This document shows positions 1-7,580 of a stretch of 32,991 bases of DNA, in pieces. The DNA comes from a bacterium. GTDB taxonomy: Bacteria > Ratteibacteria > UBA8468 > B48-G9 > JAFGKM01. Both the position numbers and the translations under genes were made by a program. Where the stretch lies: assembly GCA_035370465.1 (NCBI GenBank), contig DAOOVW010000017.1:1-32991 (forward strand), written 5' to 3'. The first letter of the stretch is position 1; every line of letters begins with the position of its first letter. The notes beneath the pieces were generated by a model. It was given only the letters and a program-made list of their open reading frames with translations. It did not search any database and had not been told where the DNA came from.

Positions 1-78
1 TTAATGTCTCAACGAATTAGTATTTCGAGTAGATTTTTATTTGACACAACAGTTAATATTTACCTGAATATATTGATA

Positions 79-87
79 TGGTATAAT
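79..87 (+). promoter_or_regulatory. Extended -10 promoter of the trp operon
   Basis: TGG followed by a perfect TATAAT (82-87) gives an extended -10 element, with only a weak -35 match around 60-65. A perfect TTGACA at 41-46 lies too far upstream (35 bp gap) to pair with it. Transcription would start near 94, leaving a leader of about 125 nt before trpD, whose Shine-Dalgarno AGGAG is at 207-211. No T-box or riboswitch consensus was recognised in the leader. The rest of 1-218 shows no gene. Confidence 0.5.
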
Positions 88-218
88 AAAATAAAAATGG
101 AAATGAATATATTAAAAGTTAAAAAAAATTATGTAAGAAATTTTGTTAGTTGGCGTCCTTCATACTAATCCTATCCATATCTTTCAATTCTTTATATCCA
201 TAAAAAAGGAGATACAAA

Positions 219-1229
219 ATGAAACAATTATTTGAAAAATTATTACTACAAAAAACATTAACTATAGAAGAAAGTTATAGTGTTTTTAAAAAAATTATGG
301 AAAATGAAATTTCTCCAATTCAAGCATCTGCATTTCTGTCTCTTTTGAAGATGAAAGGTGAACAGGCATCAGAAATTATAGGGGCAGTAAAATTATTAAG
401 AGAAAAATCAGAAAAAATAAATATAAGAAGAAAGAAGGTTGGAGATACCTGTGGGACGGGTGGAGACCGTTCAGAAACATTCAATATCTCAACAGCAGCA
501 GGTATAGTTGGTTTTGGAGCAGGACTTACAATTGCTAAACATGGAAATAGAGCAATTACAAGTAAATGTGGAAGTGCTGATGTTATGGAAAAATTAGGTT
601 TTAATATCAATATTCCCATTGAAAAAAATAAAGAAGTTCTTGAGAAATTCGGGTTTTCTTTCTTTTTTGCACCTTTTTACCATCCTGCAATGAAAAACAT
701 TGCTCCTGTTAGAAAGGACTTACCTTTTAGAACAATTTTCAATATTATTGGTCCTCTTACCAATCCTGTTAAAACAAGTTTTCAAATAATGGGTGTTTCT
801 GAATATAAACTTTTAAGTTTAATTCCGCCTGTTTTCAAAAGTTTGAATATTGATGGTTTTATATTTTTTTCCGAAGATGGAATAGATGAAATTTCTTTAA
901 CAGGGAAAACATATATTGTTGAAGTGAATAAATATGGAATAAGGGAATATGAAATTTACCCTCAAAATTTTGGTATGAAAAAATGTTCTATCAATGATTT
1001 AAAGGGAGGTACACCTGATGAAAACAAAGAAATTATTATTAGAATATTACAAAATAAAGAAAAGGGTGCAAAAAAAGATATAGTTATTTTAAATTCTGCA
1101 TTTCTTTTGAAAGCATCGGGAAAAGTTGATAATATAAAAGAGGGGATTGAATTAAGTAAAAAGATAATTGAAGAAGGTGTTGCTTACAAAAAATTTATGG
1201 AATTAGTTGAAAACTTACAAAAAATATGA
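219..1229 (+). CDS. trpD: Anthranilate phosphoribosyltransferase TrpD
   Basis: Transfers phosphoribosyl from PRPP to anthranilate, the second committed step of tryptophan synthesis, in the cytoplasm. The 336 residues match the usual length of a stand-alone TrpD with no fused TrpG glutaminase. Visible family motifs are the PRPP/Mg loop GTGGDRSETFNIST near residues 79-92, KHGNRAITSKCGSADV near 107-122, and PVRKDLPFRTIFNIIGPLTNP-type sequence in the middle. The start is supported by AGGAG seven bases upstream. The stop codon overlaps the next gene in an ATGA junction, so the exported TPR protein that follows is translationally coupled to it. It is the first gene of the operon seen here; trpE and trpG are not upstream within the window. 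Confidence 0.96.
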   Translation: MKQLFEKLLLQKTLTIEESYSVFKKIMENEISPIQASAFLSLLKMKGEQASEIIGAVKLLREKSEKINIRRKKVGDTCGTGGDRSETFNISTAAGIVGFGAGLTIAKHGNRAITSKCGSADVMEKLGFNINIPIEKNKEVLEKFGFSFFFAPFYHPAMKNIAPVRKDLPFRTIFNIIGPLTNPVKTSFQIMGVSEYKLLSLIPPVFKSLNIDGFIFFSEDGIDEISLTGKTYIVEVNKYGIREYEIYPQNFGMKKCSINDLKGGTPDENKEIIIRILQNKEKGAKKDIVILNSAFLLKASGKVDNIKEGIELSKKIIEEGVAYKKFMELVENLQKI

Positions 1230-1849
1230 AAAAAATATTTTTTCTGTTTTTTGTTTTTTTTCTTTTAAGTTCTAGTTTAGTGGCTGAAGTAGATTTATAT
1301 TTTCAAGCACCATTAGATTTCTGTTCATATCCAGATGTAAAAGAAGGAGTTATTGATATTATTTATTTAAAAATTGATGATTTATGGCACAAAGGAGAAT
1401 ATAATAAAATCTTTCCACTTCTTAATTTAATAACTTTTATTTCCCCAAAAGAAGAGACAGCATGGGAATTGGGTGGCTGGTTTTTGATAAATGCAATTGC
1501 TCCTTCTTACAAAGGAGAGAAAAGAGAAGAAATTGAAAAATATGGAATTGAATTTTTTAAAAAAGGAATTAAGGAAAATCCTGAAAGTTATAATCTTTAC
1601 TGGGAAATTGCATGGTACTATTACAATAAAGGTGAGTATGAAAAAACATTAGAATATCTAAATGAAGCAGAAAAATTCAGTTCTGACTATAAAATAAAAC
1701 ATTTGAAAGGACATACTTTAATTAAAGTAGGAAATAAAGATGAAGCAATAAAGGTATGGGAAGAAATAAAGGAGAAATTTCCAGAATACAGAAATGTTGC
1801 AGAAAGAATTATAAATGAATTGAAAGAGGATATTAAAAATGATTATTGA
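1226..1849 (+). CDS. Exported TPR-like protein embedded in the trp operon
   Basis: A 207-residue protein of unknown function. Residues 1-20 form a typical signal peptide (two lysines, a Phe/Leu-rich core, then SSSLVA as a likely signal peptidase I site; no lipobox cysteine). The mature part is helical, with TPR-like helix pairs from about residue 85 to 195 (for example YNLYWEIAWYYYNKGEYEKT and the following GNKDEAIKVWEE helix). It overlaps trpD by 4 bases (ATGA) and trpC by 11 bases, so it is translated from the trp mRNA although nothing in it suggests tryptophan synthesis. The family is typical of periplasmic scaffolding or assembly proteins; a specific function cannot be given. Confidence 0.85.
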   Translation: MKKIFFLFFVFFLLSSSLVAEVDLYFQAPLDFCSYPDVKEGVIDIIYLKIDDLWHKGEYNKIFPLLNLITFISPKEETAWELGGWFLINAIAPSYKGEKREEIEKYGIEFFKKGIKENPESYNLYWEIAWYYYNKGEYEKTLEYLNEAEKFSSDYKIKHLKGHTLIKVGNKDEAIKVWEEIKEKFPEYRNVAERIINELKEDIKNDY

Positions 1850-2624
1850 AAAAATAATTGAAGAGCAAATAAAAATTTTAGATATTAAAAAAAGAGAAAA
1901 ACCAATAGAAGAATTAAAATATTTCAAAAGGGAGAAAATTGGGTTGGTAAAAAATCTTAAAAATAGAAAAATAGGAATTATTGGAGAAATAAAAAGGGCA
2001 TCTCCATCTGCTGGAATAATAAATAACAATATTGATGTTTGTGAAATAGCAAAAGAATATGAGAAATTGGGAGTTGCAGGAATTTCTGTTTTGACATGTT
2101 CACCATATTTTCTTGGAAGTATTGATGACCTGAAAAAAGCCAGAGAAATTGTTTCTCTCCCGATTTTGATGAAGGACTTTGTTTTTGATGAATATCAAAT
2201 TTATGAAGGGAATTTTTATGGAGCAGATGTTGTTCTTTTAATTTTGAGAGTTATTGATGATAAAAATTTTAAGAACTTACTGAAAATATCTGAAGATCTG
2301 GATTTTGAAATAATTATTGAAGTTCATAATGAAAATGAATTAAAAAGGGCATTTTCTCTTGTTGATAACTGGAAGAATAAAATAATAGGTATTAACAATA
2401 GAGATTTAGATACTCTTGAGGTTGACTTAAATACAACTTTAAATTTGATTAAATTTATTGATAAGGATAAAATACCTGTAATAAGTGAAAGTGGCATAAA
2501 AGAAAAGAAAGATATTTTGAAATTAAAAAAAATTGGAGTAAATAATTTTTTGATTGGTGAATCAATTTTAAAAAGTGATAAAATAGAAAAAAAATTAAAA
2601 GAGTTAATGGAAGGAGGAGATTAA
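1839..2624 (+). CDS. trpC: Indole-3-glycerol phosphate synthase TrpC
   Basis: Closes and decarboxylates carboxyphenylamino-deoxyribulose phosphate to indole-3-glycerol phosphate. At 261 residues it is a monofunctional TrpC with the expected (beta/alpha)8 motifs: IIGEIKRASPSAG near residues 47-59 (catalytic Lys), a PILMKDFVFDEYQI loop with another catalytic Lys, IGINNRDLDTLEVD, and VISESGIKEKKDI. TrpF is encoded separately at 4230-4865, so there is no TrpC-TrpF fusion. AGAGGA lies just before the start, and the gene overlaps the upstream TPR gene by 11 bases. Only two bases separate its stop from the trpB2 start. Confidence 0.96.
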   Translation: MIIEKIIEEQIKILDIKKREKPIEELKYFKREKIGLVKNLKNRKIGIIGEIKRASPSAGIINNNIDVCEIAKEYEKLGVAGISVLTCSPYFLGSIDDLKKAREIVSLPILMKDFVFDEYQIYEGNFYGADVVLLILRVIDDKNFKNLLKISEDLDFEIIIEVHNENELKRAFSLVDNWKNKIIGINNRDLDTLEVDLNTTLNLIKFIDKDKIPVISESGIKEKKDILKLKKIGVNNFLIGESILKSDKIEKKLKELMEGGD

Positions 2625-2626
2625 AT

Positions 2627-3970
2627 ATGGAAAATAAAGTTATTTTGTCAGAAAAAGAAATGCCACAGGCATGGTATAATATTCTGCCTGATTTACCAAA
2701 ACCATTACCACCTGTATTAAATCCAGCAACACAAAAACCCGTAACACCTGAAGACCTGCTCCCAATCTTTCCGATGTCTTTAATTCAACAGGAATTTTCT
2801 CCTGAAAGATGGATTGAAATACCAGATGATATAAAAAGGGGCTATGCTCTTTATAGGCCAACTCCTTTGAGAAGAGCAAGAAATTTAGAAAAGGCGATTG
2901 GAACAAAAGCAAGGATTTATTATAAAGATGAGTCCGTCTCTCCGTCTGGTTCTCACAAACCCAATACTGCAATTGCACAGGCATATTATAATAAAATGGA
3001 TGGTATTAAAAGAATTGCTACTGAAACAGGAGCAGGACAATGGGGAAGTGCGCTTGCTCTTGGGTGTAAGATGTTTGGAATTGAATGTATAATTTTCATG
3101 GTAAAAATTTCTTATCAACAAAAGCCATATAGAAGATTACTATCTCAAACATGGGGAGCAACTATGTATTCATCCCCTTCTACTCAAACAGAATTTGGAA
3201 GAAAAGTTCTGGAACAGCAACCTGATTGTTTAGGAAGTTTAGGGATTGCAATTTCTGAAGCAATAGAAGTTGCAGTAAAAGATGAAAAAACAAAATATGC
3301 ACTTGGAAGTGTTTTAAATCATGTTTTACTTCACCAGACAATTGTAGGTCTTGAAACAAAAAAGCAACTTGAAATGATAGGAGAAGAACCAGATGTTTTA
3401 ATTGGATGTGTTGGAGGTGGAAGTAATTTTGGTGGCTTTATATTTCCATTTGTTCAGGATAAACTTAAAGGTAAAGAAATAAAATTTATTGGTGTTGAAC
3501 CAACTGCCTGTCCTACTCTAACAAAAGGTCCTTATAGATATGATTTTGGAGATACTGCTGGAATGACTCCTCTTTTGAAAATGTTCACACTCGGACATGA
3601 TTTTATCCCAGCAGGAATACATGCAGGTGGTTTAAGATATCATGGAGCAGCACCTTTGTTATCTCATCTTGTTAATTTAGGAATTGTTGAAGCAAAAGCA
3701 TTGCCACAAACACCCTGTTTTGAAGCAGGTGTCCTTTTTGCTCAAACAGAAGGATTTTTGCCGGCACCTGAAACAAATCATGCTATAAGAGCAGCAATTG
3801 AAGAAGCAAAAAATGCACCAGAAGGGAAAGTAATAGTTTATAATCATTCAGGACATGGACATTTTGACCTCTCTGCTTATGAATCATATTTTAAAGGTGA
3901 ACTTATTGATTATGAATATCCAGAAGAAAAGGTTAAAGAATCGCTAAAAAAACTTCCTAATATAGAATAG
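2627..3970 (+). CDS. trpB2: TrpB2-type tryptophan synthase beta-like PLP enzyme
   Basis: A 447-residue PLP enzyme of the TrpB2 (long TrpB-like) group, distinguished from normal TrpB by its length, N-terminal extension (PQAWYNILPDLPKPLPP) and the PLP-lysine motif SGSHKPNTA (Lys111). The ETGAGQWG substrate loop and the phosphate-binding CVGGGSNFGG are present. TrpB2 proteins condense indole with serine, and are generally thought to act without a tight TrpA partner or to salvage indole. A strong AAGGAGGAG ribosome site precedes the start. A canonical TrpB occurs 900 bases downstream in the same gene set, so the two are paralogues with presumably different roles. Confidence 0.93.
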   Translation: MENKVILSEKEMPQAWYNILPDLPKPLPPVLNPATQKPVTPEDLLPIFPMSLIQQEFSPERWIEIPDDIKRGYALYRPTPLRRARNLEKAIGTKARIYYKDESVSPSGSHKPNTAIAQAYYNKMDGIKRIATETGAGQWGSALALGCKMFGIECIIFMVKISYQQKPYRRLLSQTWGATMYSSPSTQTEFGRKVLEQQPDCLGSLGIAISEAIEVAVKDEKTKYALGSVLNHVLLHQTIVGLETKKQLEMIGEEPDVLIGCVGGGSNFGGFIFPFVQDKLKGKEIKFIGVEPTACPTLTKGPYRYDFGDTAGMTPLLKMFTLGHDFIPAGIHAGGLRYHGAAPLLSHLVNLGIVEAKALPQTPCFEAGVLFAQTEGFLPAPETNHAIRAAIEEAKNAPEGKVIVYNHSGHGHFDLSAYESYFKGELIDYEYPEEKVKESLKKLPNIE

Positions 3971-4229
3971 AAGTAAATGTATCAAGGAACTGCATTGCCT
4001 GAAGAGTGGGAGGAATGAATTTAAAATTGAAAACTAAAAATGTAAAACTATAACTCAAAGTTTAAAATTTTTTTGATTTTGGTTTTAAATCCGCCACATT
4101 CGCCACAAAACATTGCGAATCCGACGCGGTTTCTGGCGGACTAATCGACGGACGCTAAAATACGCGCTTTGTACCTGAAATTTATCTTTTCCCCTGACAT
4201 CTTTTTACTCTGTTCCTTTTAAATTAGAA
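3971..4229. repeat. Repeat-bearing gap inside the trp gene set, with nested palindrome
   Basis: This is the only real gap in the trp genes. The AT-rich part (about 4016-4090) looks like low-complexity intergenic repeat. A GC-rich nested palindrome follows: outer arms TCCGCCA (4090-4096) and TGGCGGA (4134-4140), inner arms ATTCGC (4098-4103) and GCGAAT (4115-4120). A weak possible promoter for trpF (CTGACA 4194-4199, then TTAAAT 4219-4224, 19 bp spacer) lies at the downstream edge; it would place the transcript start almost at the trpF ATG. A 13-codon ORF at 3977-4018 is not considered a gene. Confidence 0.6.
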
Positions 4230-4865
4230 ATGACGAAAATAAAGATATGTGGATTTACAAGAAGGAAAGATATAGAAGACGCAATTGATTTAGGAATAAA
4301 ATGGATAGGTTTGAATTTTTATGAAAAAAGTCCAAGATATATCAGTGAAAAAGAGGCGAAAGTTTTGATTGAGAACCTTCCTTCAGAAGTAAAAAAAATA
4401 GGTGTTTTTGTAAATCCTGATGAGAAATTATTATTTGAATATGTAAGAAAATTAAATTTAGATGGTGCTCAATTACATGGAAACGAGCCACCATCTCTTG
4501 TTAAAAGATTTAAAAAAATTTTTCCTGATAAAATTTTAATAAAAGGTATAAGAGTAAAAAACGAAGGTTCATTAAATAAAATTAAAAATTATAAATTTGA
4601 TTATTTACTGATTGATGCTTTTGATGAAAAATTGTCTGGTGGGACAGGGAAATTGATAAATTATAAATATCTTGATAGAAAAGATATCCCATTTGCCAGG
4701 ATATTTTTAGCAGGAGGTATAACTCCTGAAAATGTAAAAGATATAATAAAAAGATTTTCTCCTTATGGAATAGATGTTGCATCTGGAGTTGAAATTGCGC
4801 CAGGAATAAAAATTAAAGAAAAAATGAAAAAACTTGTAGAGGAAGTGAGAAATGCTTTTGCCTGA
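4230..4865 (+). CDS. trpF: Phosphoribosylanthranilate isomerase TrpF
   Basis: Amadori isomerisation of phosphoribosylanthranilate to CdRP. The 211-residue length is normal for monofunctional TrpF. The N-terminus MTKIKICGFTRRKD carries the catalytic Cys (residue 7), LDGAQLHGNEP is the usual strand-3 motif, LLIDAFDEKLSGGTGK holds the catalytic Asp and the glycine loop, and LAGGITPENV and GIDVASGVE form the phosphate site. There is no Shine-Dalgarno before the ATG, in contrast with the neighbouring genes, so it may be translated from a very short leader or coupled poorly to the upstream part. Its end overlaps trpB by 14 bases. Confidence 0.95.
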   Translation: MTKIKICGFTRRKDIEDAIDLGIKWIGLNFYEKSPRYISEKEAKVLIENLPSEVKKIGVFVNPDEKLLFEYVRKLNLDGAQLHGNEPPSLVKRFKKIFPDKILIKGIRVKNEGSLNKIKNYKFDYLLIDAFDEKLSGGTGKLINYKYLDRKDIPFARIFLAGGITPENVKDIIKRFSPYGIDVASGVEIAPGIKIKEKMKKLVEEVRNAFA

Positions 4866-6036
4866 TAAAAATGGAAAGTATGGTGAATTTGGTGGAAAAT
4901 TTGCTCCTGAAACATTGATGCCTGCTCTTGAATTACTTGAAAATGATTATAAAAAATTTTCAAATGATACTGCTTTTAAAAAAGAACTTTCTCAACTTCT
5001 TTCTGACTATACAGGTAGACCCACTCCACTCTACTTTGCAAAAAATTTAAGTAAATTTCTTGGTTTTACTGTTTATCTTAAAAGAGAAGACCTGGCTCAT
5101 ACAGGGGCACATAAAATTAACAATACATTAGGACAGGTTCTTTTAGCAAAAAAAACAGGGAAAACAAGAGTAATTGCAGAAACAGGTGCAGGACAGCATG
5201 GTGTTGCAACTGCAACTGCTGCTTCTCTTTTAAATATGAAATGCGATGTTTATATGGGGAAAATTGATATAGAGAGGCAAAAATTAAATGTGTATAGGAT
5301 GAAATTATTAGGAGCAGAAGTAATTTCTGTTAGTTCAGGAAGTCAAACATTGAAAGATGCAATAAATGAAGCAATGAGGGATTGGATTTCAAATCTCCAA
5401 ACAACCCATTATGTAATTGGTTCTATTGTTGGACCACATCCATATCCTTTAATTGTAAGGGATTTCCAATCAGTAATAGGGAAAGAGGCAAAGAAACAAA
5501 TTCTACAGAAAGAAGGTAAATTACCAGATTATTTAGTTGCCTGTGTTGGTGGAGGGAGTAATAGTATTGGACTTTTTTATCCATTTTATAATGATATGGA
5601 TGTAAAATTTATAGGGGTTGAAGCAGGTGGAAAGGGATTAAATACAGATAAACATGCTGCAACTTTATGCAAAGGAGATAAAGGAATTTTACATGGAAGT
5701 TTTACATATATTTTGCAGGATAAAAATGGGCAAATTCATCCAACTCATTCTGTTTCTGCTGGACTTGATTATCCAGGGGTGGGACCTGAACATTCTTTTT
5801 ATAAAACAACAAAAAGAGCAAAATATGTTTCTGTTACAGATGAGTATGCACTTCTTGGTTTCCATAAATTAAGTGAACTTGAAGGAATTATTCCTGCTTT
5901 AGAACCATCTCACGCTATTGGATATCTCATAAAAAATAAAAAAGAATTTAAGAGTTCTGATGTTATTGTTTTATGCCTTTCTGGCAGAGGGGATAAAGAT
6001 GTTGAAGAAGTCGCAAAAATAGAAGGAATAAAATGA
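4852..6036 (+). CDS. trpB: Tryptophan synthase beta chain TrpB
   Basis: Canonical TrpB1, 394 residues, which joins indole to serine using PLP and works as an alpha2-beta2 complex with TrpA. The N-terminus has the family signature GKYGEFGGKFAPETLMPAL; the PLP lysine is Lys88 in HTGAHKINNT; ETGAGQHGVATA is the substrate-carboxylate loop and CVGGGSNSIG binds the PLP phosphate; GLDYPGVGPEHS and LSGRGDKD near the end are also typical. GAGGAAG supplies a ribosome site inside trpF. The TGA stop overlaps the trpA start (ATGA), as expected for subunits made in equal amounts. Confidence 0.97.
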   Translation: MLLPDKNGKYGEFGGKFAPETLMPALELLENDYKKFSNDTAFKKELSQLLSDYTGRPTPLYFAKNLSKFLGFTVYLKREDLAHTGAHKINNTLGQVLLAKKTGKTRVIAETGAGQHGVATATAASLLNMKCDVYMGKIDIERQKLNVYRMKLLGAEVISVSSGSQTLKDAINEAMRDWISNLQTTHYVIGSIVGPHPYPLIVRDFQSVIGKEAKKQILQKEGKLPDYLVACVGGGSNSIGLFYPFYNDMDVKFIGVEAGGKGLNTDKHAATLCKGDKGILHGSFTYILQDKNGQIHPTHSVSAGLDYPGVGPEHSFYKTTKRAKYVSVTDEYALLGFHKLSELEGIIPALEPSHAIGYLIKNKKEFKSSDVIVLCLSGRGDKDVEEVAKIEGIK

Positions 6037-6812
6037 ATAAAATTGATGAAAAATTTGCTGAATTAAAAATAAAAGAACAAAAAGCACTAATTGGATATTT
6101 TACTGCTGGTTATCCTGATTTTGAGACATCAAAACAGGTGATTTTACGAAGTGTCAGGGCAGGAATTGATATTCTGGAAATTGGAGTTCCATTTTCAGAC
6201 CCACTTGCAGATGGTCCTATAATTCAATATACTTCAAATATTGCTTTACAAAATGGAATAAACATGGATAAATGTTTTTCTCTTTGTGAGGAAATAAAAG
6301 ATTGTGTTTCTATTCCATATCTTTTGATGACTTATTATAACCCTGTTTATAAATATGGAATTGAGAAATTTGCAGTAAAAGCAAAGAAATGTGGTGTTTC
6401 AGGAGTAATTGTACCAGACCTTCCATTTGAAGAAAGTGAACTCTTGAAAAAACAATTAAAGAAAAATAATATTTTTTTAATAAACTTTTTAACTCCTTTT
6501 ACACAATTTGAAAGAGGGAAGAAAATTATTGAACAGGCAGAAGGATTTATTTATTTTATAACAATAGCAGGTATTACCGGAGAGAAAAAAGAATTTGATT
6601 ATAATGCATTTAAGGTTATTGAAAAATATAAAAAAATAAAAGATATACCTTTTTGTGCTGGATTTGGAATATCAACTGTAAGTCAAATTAAAAAAATTAA
6701 GAAATATGTGGATGGCATAATTGTTGGCAGTCATTTTTTGAAACAATTAATATATGGTAAAATTGAAAATGTAGAAAAAAGCGTTTCTAAATTTAAAGAG
6801 GTGTTATTATGA
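6033..6812 (+). CDS. trpA: Tryptophan synthase alpha chain TrpA
   Basis: Cleaves indole-3-glycerol phosphate to indole and glyceraldehyde 3-phosphate; indole is channelled to TrpB. 259 residues, close to the usual 260-270. The two catalytic acids are present: Glu49 and Asp60 in EIGVPFSDPLADGP. FITIAGITGEK supplies loop 6, slightly unusual where TGxRG is common, and CAGFGIST plus GIIVGSHFLK form the phosphate site. AGAAGGA precedes the start. The stop overlaps the next ORF in ATGA, linking the operon to an unrelated membrane protein. Confidence 0.95.
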   Translation: MNKIDEKFAELKIKEQKALIGYFTAGYPDFETSKQVILRSVRAGIDILEIGVPFSDPLADGPIIQYTSNIALQNGINMDKCFSLCEEIKDCVSIPYLLMTYYNPVYKYGIEKFAVKAKKCGVSGVIVPDLPFEESELLKKQLKKNNIFLINFLTPFTQFERGKKIIEQAEGFIYFITIAGITGEKKEFDYNAFKVIEKYKKIKDIPFCAGFGISTVSQIKKIKKYVDGIIVGSHFLKQLIYGKIENVEKSVSKFKEVLL

Positions 6813-7534
6813 AAATATTAAAAAAAATTATTGCTTTAGTTATTGTAGTTATAATTCTTGGGGCTGGATTTATTTACTGGCAGAAATATACAGAAAAACA
6901 AAGGATAAAATTAGCAGAAGAAGAAAAAAGAAAACAGGAAGAAATTGAAAGAGAAAAGCAAAGACAATTCCTTGAACAAAAAAAACAGGAATATTATTCC
7001 CTTATTGATGAAATGAGAAAGTATTTTAGGCAAGGGGATTATAAGAAGGTAAAGGAAATTGCAGAAAATTCGTTTGCACTTGCAAAGGACTTTAACTTTG
7101 ATACAACTGAAATAAATAAAATTCTTCATCAAATTGAAGTAATAAATTACCAGAGAAAACTGGAACAATTAGATAAAGATAATAAAGATATATTTAACTA
7201 TTCCTATGTTAGAAATGAATTATTAAAAATACCATCATTAGAAGAACTGACATCATTAAAAAACAAAATATATCAGAAAACATTTCAGAATGAATATCTT
7301 GTATTGCTTGAATTAGCAGAAAAACATGCAATTGATGGAAAACAGGGCAAAAATTCAAAAATTAACTATTTTTTAAGTAAGGACTATCTTTATAAAGCAC
7401 AAAATTTGAGAAAAACTAAAAATTTAAAGCAAGATATAAAAAGAGAAGAAAAAATTGCAGAAATTCAAAAAGATGTATTTTTTGCTTTTAATCAATTCAA
7501 AGAAAATACAATTCCCTCTTCCCTCTACCAGTAA
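6809..7534 (+). CDS. Membrane-anchored coiled-coil protein, last gene of the trp set
   Basis: 241 residues, not recognised. One N-terminal transmembrane segment (about 5-24) is followed by a highly charged Glu/Lys/Arg/Gln stretch (about 28-62) that should form a coiled coil, then a helical domain (about 65-235). The likely topology is an N-terminal anchor with the bulk outside the cytoplasm. It begins inside the trpA stop codon (ATGA) behind GAGGTG, so it is co-translated with trpA. The last residues (about IPSSLYQ) are encoded by CCCTCTTCCCTCTACC, which resembles the C-rich intergenic repeats of this genome, so the C-terminus may be repeat-derived. Like the TPR protein after trpD, it is a second envelope protein in this operon. 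Confidence 0.75.
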   Translation: MKILKKIIALVIVVIILGAGFIYWQKYTEKQRIKLAEEEKRKQEEIEREKQRQFLEQKKQEYYSLIDEMRKYFRQGDYKKVKEIAENSFALAKDFNFDTTEINKILHQIEVINYQRKLEQLDKDNKDIFNYSYVRNELLKIPSLEELTSLKNKIYQKTFQNEYLVLLELAEKHAIDGKQGKNSKINYFLSKDYLYKAQNLRKTKNLKQDIKREEKIAEIQKDVFFAFNQFKENTIPSSLYQ

Positions 7535-7580
7535 ATCTAACCACAGGGATTAAATATAGGTCTAATAATTATGAAAAGCT

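Noticed and set aside
41..46. Perfect TTGACA as -35 of the trp promoter
   Set aside because: It is 35 bp from the TATAAT and only poor -10 candidates occur at 16-19 bp from it.
97..168. A 23-codon ORF between the trp promoter and trpD with one Trp codon, as a possible attenuation leader peptide
   Set aside because: It has no Shine-Dalgarno, only a single Trp codon rather than a run, and no terminator/antiterminator pair was seen after it.
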